In this document: one piece after another, positions 52,470 through 62,754 of the stretch | Layout: every line of letters begins with the position of its first letter | Numbering within the stretch: position 1 is the first letter of the stretch | Assembly (NCBI GenBank): GCA_947652605.1 | Contig: OX393581.1 | Span: 11,102,640-11,166,639, forward strand | Origin: Elmis aenea | Taxonomy: Eukaryota > Arthropoda > Insecta > Coleoptera > Elmidae | Direction of reading: 5' to 3' | Length of the DNA: 64,000 nucleotides | Translations under genes and position numbers: made by a program | Notes under the pieces: model-generated | Databases searched by the model: none | The model's input: the letters and a program-made list of their open reading frames with translations, nothing else | Told to the model about the DNA's origin: nothing

Positions 52470-53878
52470 TCATCATCATCATCATCGTTGTCCTCTTGTA
52501 CCCGTAGGTGTCGAGGTTTGTTCCTTCACTTTTTTCCTTCGACAAAGCTACGCCACGCCTTTCGGTCCCTGGCCAATACTTTTGCTTCTTCCCATGTTTT
52601 TCCTCTACGTTTTATTGCCTCCACTACGCTGCTGTTCCATGTTGTTCTGGGTCGTCCCCTTCTGTTTTTGCCTATTTTTCTGGCTTCCCATACTTTCTTG
52701 ACTTGCCTTGTGCTGTCCATTCGTATTAAGTGGCCTGTCCACTTTAATTTCTTTTCCTCTATTTTACTTGTCAGTGATTTCATTTTAAGTTTTTCTCTTA
52801 TGTATTCGTTTCTTATTTTATCTGTTCTTTTTACCCCTTCCACCTTTCGTAGGTACCGCATTTCTGCAGCCTGTAGTCTATTCTCTTGTCCTTTATTCAG
52901 TACCCAATTCTCAGCACCATATATTAAAATTGGTATGTAGATTGTGTTGTATACTGTTATTTTTGTTTCACTTGATATCTCCTTTTTATTCAAAAAATTC
53001 TTATATATGGCGTTGTATGTTCTTGTTGCTGTTTTTATCCTGTTTCCTATTTCATTTTCTTGTGTTCCTTTACTGTTTATATTTATTCCAAGATACTTGA
53101 ATTCCTCTACTTGTTCTAACATTTCTTCTCCGAGTCTGATGTTGATTTTCTTTTCTTTATTTGAGATAGCCATTACTTTTGTTTTTTTCTTATTCACTAA
53201 TAAGTTATAGTTTTTCATTATCTGGGCCCACACATTAATATTATTCTCAAGTTCTTTTTCGTTTTTAGCGACCAGCACAACATCATCTGCGAATACACAA
53301 GCTTGTACTTGGACTTGTTTTAGATTGTGAAAACCTATTGTGTATTTCGTCGTTTGGTTCCAGGTTTGTTTTATAACTTCATCAATTAGGCTTATAAATA
53401 GTAGCGGGCTTAGTACTCCTCCTTGCCGTACTCCATATTTATTTACAAAATGTCCCGAGGTTTGGTTACATGTTCGTACTTTGTTGCGTGTTGTTCTGTA
53501 TAGACTTTTGACTGTCTCTAGTATATCAGTATTTACTCCTTTGTTCTTCAAGGCGTTCCATATTTCTTCTCTGTTCACCATATCGAAAGCCTTTTCCATA
53601 TCTATGAATCCTAGGTACACATTTTCTCCCTTCCTTAGTGTTTTTTCTATGATCTGCTGAATTGTGAATATGTGGTCATGTACACTATGAGCTGGTCTAA
53701 AGCCGCTTTGTTCATCTGCTAATTGTGTTTCTACTATGTTTCTTACTTTGTTTTCAATAATGCTTTCATAAACCTTTAGTGCAGTGCATAATAGTGATAT
53801 TCCCCGATAATTGCTGCAGTCTTTTGGGTCTCCTCTTTTGTATATCGGGTGTATAATAGACATGTTCCATTCGTGCAT
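52470..53878 (-). mobile_element. 5'-truncated LINE with ATGATG tail
   Basis: The minus-strand copy begins mid-RT at 53878, where the coding homology stops abruptly. It ends with a GATGATGATGATGATGAT run (52488-52470). The untranslated end, CTCGACACCTACGGGTACAA on the minus strand, is nearly shared with the LINE at 45868-48166, so both are sister families. No clear target duplication. Confidence 0.86.
52526..53878 (-). CDS. LINE reverse transcriptase, open, 450 residues
   Basis: The frame is uninterrupted. It starts at the EWNMSIIHPIYKRGD block, so the N-terminal fingers are cut off. Motifs: NYRGISLL (23-30), the SGFRPAHS block (58-65), motif A FIDMEKAFDM with Asp93, motif B GVRQGGVLSPLL (149-160) and motif C VFADDVVLV with Asp198 and Asp199. 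The thumb has KYLGININSKG and YGAENWVL; the tail has KWTGHLIRM and NRRGRPRTTW. All catalytic aspartates are present, but without an endonuclease or start it is only a remnant. Clearly paralogous to the RT at 45921-47408. Confidence 0.92.
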   Translation of the reverse strand: MHEWNMSIIHPIYKRGDPKDCSNYRGISLLCTALKVYESIIENKVRNIVETQLADEQSGFRPAHSVHDHIFTIQQIIEKTLRKGENVYLGFIDMEKAFDMVNREEIWNALKNKGVNTDILETVKSLYRTTRNKVRTCNQTSGHFVNKYGVRQGGVLSPLLFISLIDEVIKQTWNQTTKYTIGFHNLKQVQVQACVFADDVVLVAKNEKELENNINVWAQIMKNYNLLVNKKKTKVMAISNKEKKINIRLGEEMLEQVEEFKYLGININSKGTQENEIGNRIKTATRTYNAIYKNFLNKKEISSETKITVYNTIYIPILIYGAENWVLNKGQENRLQAAEMRYLRKVEGVKRTDKIRNEYIREKLKMKSLTSKIEEKKLKWTGHLIRMDSTRQVKKVWEARKIGKNRRGRPRTTWNSSVVEAIKRRGKTWEEAKVLARDRKAWRSFVEGKK

Positions 53879-53929
53879 TTAATTTATATGTGACGTGTGA
53901 CGTTGAATCATGAAAATAAATGAAGTTTG

Positions 53930-54002
53930 ATTTAAATCATGATTTTAGGTTAAAAAAAATCAGCTGATTTAAATCATGATTTAAATCAATTGATTTAAAT
54001 CA
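53930..54002. repeat. Array of GATTTAAATC palindromes
   Basis: Four exact GATTTAAATC copies lie in about 70 bp, partly overlapping as GATTTAAATCATGATTTAAATC. Followed by AGACCAACTC. It resembles the end of a hAT-type MITE; no partner end found. Confidence 0.75.
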
Positions 54003-54845
54003 GACCAACTCTGCTAAATACCTCATATAGCATCAGGAGAATTATTATAATCCATACGTGTTCAACAATATGAACCTCGTCCTATTCCTTGTTAGTACGA
54101 TAAGTTTTGTTTTTATTTTTTATACACCGAGTACTGTATGCTATGATAAATAATAAACCATTGTTTGTTATCAAACAGTGCGGTCTAATACACAAGATTA
54201 CTGCATTTCGCTAACAAGATACGTTTCTGTAAATTAATCCTGAAATGGCTTTTGAAGCTGCCCTTTGAGAAAACGCATCCCGAGAAAACGATTAGACAAT
54301 TTCTCAAACTTTGAAGTCCACAATTCAAACAAAGGAATTGTATTTTAGATTAGGGTTTTAATTAATAATGGTAAGGGATATGAATCCGACTTGCACTAAT
54401 TAAATTAAAATTTTAACGTTTGCTCTAAACTGCGCTTTTTTATCTTTCCCCAGTCCTCGACGTTCCCAGTTGTAAAAGAACGATAAAACTATGGCTCACT
54501 ACGACATATCAGTAGTAAAGGAATCTTGTGTGGCACTTTATGATTATAAACGGACGTATAAAACTAGCGAGTTGTGCTATAATGTAGTAAAACGTACGTT
54601 TTAAAGAACATTAATTTTTTCAAGATTTTATGGTATCTGTACTTATACTTTATCGTCGAAAAGTAAAAGCCAAACCAACAGGTTAAAAATGCTTAAAATG
54701 ATTATTACAAAACTTTAAAATGTTTTTAATTGCATTCTGGCCATTATAATCTTTTTGACCTTCATAACATTCACTTATTGTTCTAGTTTTTCTTCTTTAA
54801 ATACAATTAATGTAAAGAGAGACACCAAGACATCTAACTGAAGCT
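54003..54845. other. No recognised feature
   Basis: AT-rich sequence between the palindrome array and a LINE remnant. Confidence 0.4.
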
Positions 54846-54847
54846 AA

Positions 54848-55841
54848 ACAAAGTAATTACATGAGAACAAGTAACCTAATAGGAAACAAAAAATACAGCA
54901 CAAAAACCATCGTAACCAAAAAGGGAGTCAGGCAAAACAGCATACTGAGCCAGCTTTTATTTATTGTAATCATGGATGAGGTAACCAAGGATGTAAAAAA
55001 TAACACAAAAGGAGTGGCCTTAGGATACAGAAACTTACAACCAGTTGAACTTAAGGAATTAATGTATGCGGAAGACCTCATACTATGCGCCGCTTCCAAG
55101 AGATGTCTAGTAGAAAATATAAGACGTTGGAAAACAGAGTTGGATAAATATAACATGGATTAACACAAATAAGACAGAAATAATGGCGATTGGTGATGAA
55201 GGCACGGATGATCAGATAACAATCGAGATCAACACTATAAGACAAGTTGAAAAAGTAAAATATCTGGGTTCGATGATAGAAAACGAAGGATACTTGGAAA
55301 AGGAGATAAACAACCGCATAAACACCGCAAGGTATTTTATTCATTGCTAAAGTCCTTCATAAATAAGAGGGAAGTTGGTGGCTCAACAAAAGTTAAAATC
55401 TACAATACAGTTTTTGTACCAGTTTTGATATAAGGAGCAGATTCCTGGAATCTAACAGATAGACATAAATCCATGCTGACAGCTTGTGAGATGAAATTCC
55501 TGAGGATGATACTAGGAGTAACAAAGAGGGATAGAATAAAGAATGAAGTAAAAAGAGAACGCCTGGGAGTAGAGTCATTACAAGAAAAGATAGAAAGAAA
55601 ACAATTAAGTTGGTGGGGACACATGTTGAGGATGCCGGACACAAGGACGGCAAAGAAAGTATGGAAAGTTAAGATCAAGAAAACGGGAAGAGCACGCCCC
55701 AGAAAAACATGGGACAATCAAGTCTCTAATATACTAACAAAGAAAGACAGTGAGTGGAACAGTGCCATCGAGGTTGCAAAGGACAGAAAAAAGTGGAAAG
55801 ACTTGTTTCCCGACGCAAATTGTGTTTTCGTTGTCAAATGA
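54848..55841 (+). pseudogene. LINE reverse transcriptase remnant, altered catalytic motif
   Basis: The first frame (54861-55163) gives TKKGVRQNSILSQLLFIVIM (motif B) and LMYAEDLILCA at motif C, where the expected Y/F-A-D-D has become Y-A-E-D. Another frame continues QVEKVKYLGSMIENEGYLEK, then FINKREVGG, and the last 122 codons (55473-55841) are open: MLTACEMKFLRMILGVTKR, WWGHMLRMPDT and ARPRKTWDNQV. At least two frameshifts are present. A piggyBac-like MITE begins 16 bp after its stop. Confidence 0.85.
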
Positions 55842-55860
55842 GTCCAAGGGAGTCTTTTAA

Positions 55861-56146
55861 CACGTTAAGTGCCATGTGAGACAACATTTGTCTCACACCT
55901 TTTTTTCCTCCCAGGCCGCGTGAGACGCGGTATGTCTCACACTTCATTTTTATTTCCGAGCCACGGGAGACAGCAGTGGTCTTACACATCCATAAGAGTA
56001 TCATATAGTCTTAACTATATTGGCCTGTGGGTTCAGGTACTGCTTGTGGCCTGTGATTTTATATTATGTATGAGAAATTAATTAAACAAAACATGTGTTT
56101 GGCCCCAGAGACATTCTTTTTGGTTAACATTGCGGCACTTAACGTG
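55861..56146. mobile_element. piggyBac-like MITE with GTGAGAC palindromes
   Basis: TTAA precedes it (55857-55860); TAAG follows, a likely mutated TTAA. The ends CACGTTAAGTGCCA and GCGGCACTTAACGTG are inverse copies and resemble those of 36957-37984. Three imperfect palindromes of the form GTGAGAC-spacer-GTCTCAC lie inside the left end (about 55876, 55919 and 55963); part of one, CAGAGACATTC, is near the right end. Confidence 0.8.
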
Positions 56147-56828
56147 TAAGTGAATTCAAAAAAATTTCGTAGCGGATGTGGGACTGAAGAAATATATACT
56201 TCGCAATCATATTTAAAAATCCACAGGATGATTTTCACCCAAGAAATTTAATGAGAAAAACAAATAAACTGGTAATTTAGTTATAGTAAGAAACATGGTA
56301 CCAGATCTGAATATAAAGTGCGAAAACTTCACGAAACTGCATTACTAACTTAAATTTGGCAAGCTCTCGACCTCTGCTCTTGACGTCAGTTCAAAACGTT
56401 AATCGACTGTAAGTTTGCACTAAATTGCCCAAATTATATGAGCTATCTAGAGGTATCTTTTGGCAACGATATATAACTGCTAAACAGATACTGGGTGTCA
56501 AAAATAAAGATAAAATATAAATGTCCAACAAACGTAAATAGTCCGACGCGTTTCTATACGTAAATAACGCTACAATTTGTAATTGTTGATAGGCCTGTGT
56601 TTGCAACAACAATTTTTGCTAAGGAAACTTCTATTAGGTCCAATATTTTATTATTTAACTTTATATCTTAGTAAAGTATTTGTCTGCGTTTCAACACTAT
56701 TGTACGATTGGAATACGAAGTGGTGCGTTTTTTTTTTAAGACTTTTCTGTTAAATTTTTATATCTGAATCCATATCTGATCACGAATTTTTATTTCTTCA
56801 GAAACTTGACTATTTTTCCTTTCTACAA
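56147..56828. other. No recognised feature
   Basis: AT-rich sequence between a piggyBac-like MITE and a satellite edge. Confidence 0.4.
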
Positions 56829-56911
56829 CTAATTTATTTATTATTCACTCTACAATAAATCTTTTATACAGCGTCATTCAAAAGGTATCAACAAATGAAA
56901 AAGTTTTTTTA
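56829..56911. repeat. Edge of satellite-like cluster 3
   Basis: The inverse of this segment matches 16230-16310 (AAAAACTTTTTCATTTGTT, GAATGACGCTGTATA and GTGAATAATAAA). It is separated from the rest of cluster 3 by the piggyBac-like element. Confidence 0.75.
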
Positions 56912-56915
56912 TTAA

Positions 56916-58068
56916 CCCCTTAACGCGCGCTTTTTATTTAAAAAAGTCGTCCCAAAAAATCAGTTTTTTTAATCTGTGGAAATCGTTATTTGAACATATT
57001 TTTATACAATACCCACATATATGGGAACAAAAAATAAAAAATTCAATCAAAAACAATTATTTTATTTTTTCAAGTTATGCAGGGTGGTGAAATTTTCGAT
57101 TCTTACCATTGGTATCTTGGAAACGGTAAGAGATATACGAGATCAGTTAAATAAAAGAAAAGTCGCAAATTGTTATGCCAATTACGAATCTGAAAAAAAT
57201 CGTGGATATTTTGATTATTTTTAGAGTTATAACCAAAAAACTAAAAAAAATTTTTTGAAAAAAAAAATACTTCCTATTGACGCTTTTTTAATAAAACTTG
57301 GTACCAGGATTTTCTGATAAGAGGCCCACCCAAATACAGGCCCAGATGGGCCTATATTCGGGTTTTTGTTTCCAAATAGAAGCCTATGGGCCTTTATTTG
57401 TGGACAAATAATAACGCGCCCTCTCGTAACGTGGTACCTAGGTATATCGGCGTTCTGCACACGATGCCAGATATCGTCGGCCCGAGATGTCATGTGGCAA
57501 TAGATGTGAACTGCGTATGCGCGTGTTTACCTAACCTTATGTTTTTGACCATTCTAAGTCGAATGACGTGGACAGAAATTTTCTAGGCCTAGATTTCAAG
57601 CTACGATGGTTAACTTTTTTATTCCTTGTGGCCGACATATTGGATTTTTACACTGTTAGACAGACAAAAAATTAGCTTTTCAGATTGATAACCAACATAA
57701 CATATTCTTATCTATCTTCCTACAAATGCGTCGTCGCCTAAATCGTGCAAAATGAGCTAGGCACCCACTCATTTTGCACCCCGGCACAAAACGACCGTAA
57801 GCGAACAGTACGTAAATAATCACGATATTTTAGGCTTACACAAAGTTCCAAAAATTATTAAAAATTGACTTAAACTATGTAAATACTGTAAGAATAATTC
57901 TTTCTTAATACATTGATGACTTTCTTGAGATTATAATCCATTGCCTGTATAAATACGAGCACGTTAATTATGGAAACATAAAATGCGACGCAACCCGAGT
58001 ATACTCGGGTTTGCGCATTTCGGACAGTAACGCAAACCCGAGTATACTCGGGTTTGCGCGTTAAGGGG
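56916..58068. mobile_element. piggyBac-like element with CCGAGTATACTCGG palindromes
   Basis: TTAA flanks both sides (56912-56915 and 58069-58072). The ends CCCCTTAACGCGC and GCGCGTTAAGGGG are inverse copies. Two copies of the perfect palindrome AACCCGAGTATACTCGGGTT lie just inside the right end (about 57987 and 58034). An imperfect palindrome around GGCCCAGATGGGCC lies at 57340. No transposase domain is recognisable in the open frames inside. It inserted into satellite-like DNA. Confidence 0.85.
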
Positions 58069-58072
58069 TTAA

Positions 58073-58740
58073 AAATTTCTCAGAAACTTTGATTCTTGAT
58101 AAAAGTTCGGTGGTTGACCTAAAACTAATTTTCAGATTTAAAAAAATTCATAAACATTCATACGATACTAAATTTTAGCGATTTCAGAAATATTTATAAG
58201 AGTAAAGTGACCTTATTTAAAGAGTTACAAAAAAACTTAGTAGGGAAAGATTGTTTAGAATTCAAAAATACGACCAAAGGTGAAAATTTACGTTAATATT
58301 TCAATTTATTTTTGCAGTAATTTTAACATCCAAAAAGTCTGCACCAAATAGAATAACTTTTTATTATTGGTTTCTCAAATAATTTCTTGAGAAAATTGGT
58401 ACATGTGGTCTAAAAGTAATTTTAAGTTAAAAAAAGTTCAGTATAAATTCATATAACACTAAATGTTAACGATTTTAGAAATATTCGGAAGAGTAAAGTG
58501 CTAAAATTTTAAGAATTTTAAAAAGTTCAAAAAGTACTTTATAGTTTAAAATATATAATTAATAAAATATCGCTTTCTCTTGATTTCCTTAAATAAGAAC
58601 ACTTTAATCTAGGGAATATTTCTAAATTCGCTAAAAGCTAGTGTTGTATGAGTTTTTATCGAGCTTTTTTTTAACTTAAAATTAGTTTCAGACCATGCAC
58701 CAACTTTTCGCAAAAATAAAATTTTCCGAGAATGATGACG
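58073..58740. repeat. Satellite-like ~290-bp repeat cluster 3
   Basis: Two direct units (AGTAAAGTG at 58201 and again at 58492, 291 bp apart) are followed by one inverted unit (58590-58735). Words are shared with clusters 1 and 2. Confidence 0.8.
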
Positions 58741-59636
58741 TACGTCAAAGCAGTAGTTTGGGAATGGCTATTTTCACAGACGGTACTGTTTTATAAGGAG
58801 GGTGGGTGAAAGCTGGTTGCCAGACGTGATACATGTTTCAATAATGGTAGGAACTATGTAGAGAAATTGTTTTATGGATGGCGATCTAACAAACATTTTC
58901 AATAAAGTCTCCTTTCCTAAATGCCAAACACTACTTTCTTTCCAAATATGCCTTGTAGTAACAAAGTTTGCCATGCAACGCGTTAGATAATCGTCACACT
59001 GTATGTTCATTTTTGTCACAATTTTTATCGGTATCCAAAACGACCCATGTTTTGTGGCTTTAAAAATTCATGTGAAAAAACAACTAATTTAAATGTTTTT
59101 CCCTTTGTTTGAGCAGTGCGTGATCACGCCGTTACGACTTTGTAACTTTGTAACGCGACAATTTGTCAGCATTTTTGTTATTTGCCAAGCTTTGGCTCGT
59201 GTTATCTCAAAAGCATGCTAAAGCACTAACTGTAAACATATTTAAAAGTCAAAAGCATTACTCCATTTGCATATTAACTGAATTATGGAAATGTAATTAG
59301 CTCACTGCTGTATCACTGTCCTACCGCTAGTAATAAATGCAGGACGCGTCTCACATTTTAAATAACAGCCATCACATATTTCACGTGGACTCTGAATTGT
59401 TGTCGGTCGGCGTTCTGTCGATTTACTAATTTAAATTTTAACAACACAAGTTATTGTGTTGAATATATTTTCGTTTGAATTTTAAGTAATAATTTAACGT
59501 ACGTAGGTACAAGGTGGCGCTCGGTAAAGGCAGATTATGATTTGTTTATTTCAAAGTCATACTTAAAGTTGAAAGAAATATAATAACGCCTAATTTAATT
59601 CCAAATAACGCCACCTAATTCACATGTATCGGTTGT
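58741..59636. other. Unrecognised; one odd 81-codon frame
   Basis: A minus-strand open frame at 59019-58774 starts MTKMNIQCDDYLTRCMANF and has no family I recognise. Its even amino-acid mix is less biased than neighbouring chance frames. No splice-site support was judged reliable. Confidence 0.3.
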
Positions 59637-59720
59637 TAGGTTGCCAACCGTCCCGGATTGGCCAGGATTGTCCTGGAAATGAAGTCTCTGTCAAGGATTC
59701 CGGTTAGACATTAAAAAGTC
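59637..59720. mobile_element. Solo hAT-like terminus
   Basis: TAGGTTGCCAACCGTCCCGG followed by an inner GGATTGTCC-type hairpin resembles hAT MITE ends. The other end was not found. Confidence 0.4.
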
Positions 59721-59764
59721 CAAGAATTAAAATAATCAATGATTGATTTCTGCTTAAATTAGCC

Positions 59765-60034
59765 TTTTTTTGAGAAGCCTCCAAATCTCGTATACTCTTG
59801 AGGCAATATAAATTGTGTTGGGTAACATTTTCTGTCTCTTAAATCACTTCATGGCGACATCAAAGCACTGAAAAGCTTTAGAATCCTTGGGTTCATTATT
59901 TTCCTCCTCCTCCTCGACAATGCCCTCATTGTCTTCTTCTAATTTCAATAGATGGCGAAAAACTTTATTGAAAAATTTCCTATTCGGATAATCAAAAATT
60001 CGTATAATCGAGGTGCGGATAATCGAGGTTTTAC
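59765..60034 (-). pseudogene. Tigger/jerky-type transposase C-terminus beside its terminal repeat
   Basis: On the minus strand the terminus CAGTAAAACCTCGATTATCC begins at 60034, next to TA (60035-60036). A second copy of the CCTCGATTAT word follows. Almost immediately comes coding: FNKVFRHLLKLEEDNEGIVE, an acidic run, SKAFQCFDVAMK, FKRQKM and ASRVYEIWRLL. This matches the C-terminal tail of jerky/Tigger proteins. The gene body has been deleted, so this is an internally deleted element. The left terminus was not found. Confidence 0.75.
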
Positions 60035-60069
60035 TGTATATGACAAAACGCTAGAAAATTATTGTACCA

Positions 60070-60465
60070 GTCTCCAGTCAAACCTTTTTTTCGAGAATGA
60101 ATGATATAAATGCAAATGAACTTCAAGAAGAATAACGTGATGTATCCCGAATGCTACCATATTCTATAAAACCTTTGGATGTTTTAAATTATTTGTGCCT
60201 AAATAACTTAATTACTTTGTATCCGAATACTGTTCTGAGAATTTTATTCACTCACTGCCTCTATAGTAGAGGAAGAAGTTTTTCCAAATTAAAATTAATA
60301 AAACACTACTTAAGAAGTTCAATGAGCCAAACAAAACTTAGAAATCTGTCATCAATTTCTATTGAATCTACATTGGCTGCCACTCTAGACTACATATCCC
60401 TAATTAACGAATTTGCTAAGGTTAAAGTTAAGAAGGGTAAAACTATAGTAGATTGTTGTAGTTGA
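60070..60465 (+). pseudogene. hAT-related (ZMYM1-like) transposase C-terminal domain
   Basis: DINANELQEE, one stop, SRMLPYSIKPLDVLNYL, then LYPNTVLRILFTHCLYSRGR, SFSKLKLIKHYLRSSMSQTK and LINEFAKVKVKKGK. The R-S-F-S-K-L-K-L-I-K-x-Y-L-R-S-x-M-S-Q core is the dimerisation block of hAT-derived proteins annotated as ZMYM1-like. Open from 60151 to the stop at 60465. The catalytic part upstream is missing. Confidence 0.82.
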
Positions 60466-61655
60466 TAGTTGATATCATTATTTTAAAGTAGTTTATATTT
60501 TAAAAATAAAAATAGTATTCGTACATTTTGTGCAGTGTTTTCTTTTTATGTCACAATCAAAGGTTATTTAAAAAAACAAAAACATTTAAGGCGCGGCATT
60601 TCGAAGACTTGTATCATACTGAGAAAATATCCTGCACGGCCCTGTCATGGGGAGCCTACATTTGCAAATGCAAAAATGCTTTCATAGAGTGGTCATGTAC
60701 AGAATGTTTTCTTTAGAAAATGACTATTACGTAAAGTCAGAAGTTTTAGCCAAACAATAGCCTTGTTCGCAATTAAATAAAAATTATTTAGAGGTGTATT
60801 ACAGAGTTTTTAAAATCTCCAGTTCCCACACAACACTCTCTATATCAATATGCAGCGTTTTAGAACATTACAAATGGATACCCTGTATGTATTTGTTTTT
60901 TTATCTAGAAACGTTCCAATTCAATATCGAACAAAGTTAACAAGTTTCGCAGTTAATAAAATATCGGAAGAACGCATTCCCAAAATAAAATGTCATTATT
61001 TTTCTTATCTGTTCGAGATTTCTTTAAAGATTTGGTTAAAGCAATATAAGGAATGTGAAAATAGGAATTGCTGCAAAGATAATCAAATAACTCAGCAATA
61101 TGGCTGTGGGTGACGGTCTTGCTAACCCAGGCACTGGAAAGCGGCAAAGCAGACGCTTTTCGCGTTTTCCGAAGCAATAAATTTCTTTTTGGAATACAAA
61201 CAACATTCAGAATATAGCATTAAATATTTTTATTGCCTGGCCTTTTATTTATAAATCATTTCCTGATGACAATTCGAAGTCTTTTGATCGTTTATATTAT
61301 CTCATGAGGTAAAAGTCACAGTCAAGTCAAATCAAGTATTGAATATTGGATCAATATTGCAAAACACTTTACTATAATTAATAAATAAATGAATGTGCTA
61401 TAAATAGTATATACTCGAATTTTTAATACGTGAACTTTGTTTCTAAGCTGCAAAAAAATCACCAAACATAAAAAATAAGACAGAGAAATAAAGAGAAAAA
61501 AATGCTTTAAATACATAGGTATTTCCTTTTTTTTTCGCCGGAAAGAAATAAGAGACCAAGAATAATTTTATGTTGATACATAACGTAACTCATTATTTAG
61601 GTAAGTAAATTTTAATTTACTTAAAAAAAATTCATTACGATATTCTTAGTAAATA
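60466..61655. other. No convincing feature
   Basis: Short open frames at 60528-60716 and 60850-61113 show no recognised domain. GATACCCTGTATG near 60888 is a weak foldback-like word. Confidence 0.4.
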
Positions 61656-62152
61656 CAAAATGATTTACTTTGATTGTCGCATCCCTATAACTTTGTAGTT
61701 TTAAGAGAAAACCGCCATAAACCTTATATTTTTGTAAATCGTGTAAAATTCTCTATCAAATCACGTTCAAATATTTTTTCCTACGACTAAATATGTTAGG
61801 CCGACTATAGACAACTTTTTTTGAAATTACAGGGTATACTTTTTCATTGATTCTGATAATGAATTAAAATTCTAAATCCCATAGTGCAATAAAAACAATT
61901 AGCATTTATAGGAAAATTTTTGAGAAAAATTATTTTAAAAGTTATTTATTGTTTTCCGCAAAATCATTATACCTGACTAGACAAAACACGATCGCTGTAG
62001 TAATTGATAGTTTACAACTTGTTTAATTGTGTTTCATTATTTGTCAACAAAAATCATTATTTTTCACTATTTACAAAACTATAAGGTTTATGGGGGTTTC
62101 CTCTCAAAATAACAAAGTTATAGGGGTGCGACAGTCAAACCGAATCACCTTG
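61656..62152. mobile_element. Foldback MITE with TA target
   Basis: The left arm (CAAAATGATTTACTTTGA, TCGCATCCCTATAACTTTG, ATAAACCTTATATTTTTGTA) is mirrored at the right (TACAAAACTATAAGGTTTAT, CAAAGTTATAGGGGTGCGA, AATCACCTTG). TA flanks both sides (61654-61655 and 62153-62154). 497 bp, non-coding centre. Confidence 0.87.
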
Positions 62153-62154
62153 TA

Positions 62155-62754
62155 GAGTTCTAAAAATTAGAAATTGAATGAACTACTAAATTCCGAAATC
62201 CAAATGGATTCGAATTTATTGTTTTGGTGTAGTAAATTTACAACAGAAAAGTACATTTTATTACCTGTTGGTTTAACATCCAATCTTAGTTTTTTGAGAA
62301 GCACGAAGCTAAATTCCTATTAATCAGAATAACTAATCGTTTCATTTAATAAACTACTCAATTCAAACATACAAGATGAAAAGGTCTGTTAACACTACTA
62401 TTACGGAGTAAAAATAGAATTTGTAAAAAACATATGAACTAAAAGTTTTTGGAATATTTGCATTTTGATGTACTTTAATTTATTTTAGTTGACCATATGA
62501 AACTGACTTTCCATCTTGTATTTTTTTTAAAAAACAACCTTTCTTGTTACCCTTTGCTTACGTAGATTTTTCAGTCATAAGATTTTTTTTATTACTATAA
62601 AAAATTGTAAAACATGCTTATCAGATTATCCATGTGACTTGAAATTATTTGTTTGGAACAATTTTGGTTTAAGATAATCTCAAAATATTAAAGTTGACTC
62701 AAACCAGTTTTAATCAATTGTTTTTTTTATTTGCGATTTTTTACAGTTTAAAAC
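62155..62754. other. No recognised feature
   Basis: AT-rich; nothing seen on either strand. Confidence 0.4.
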
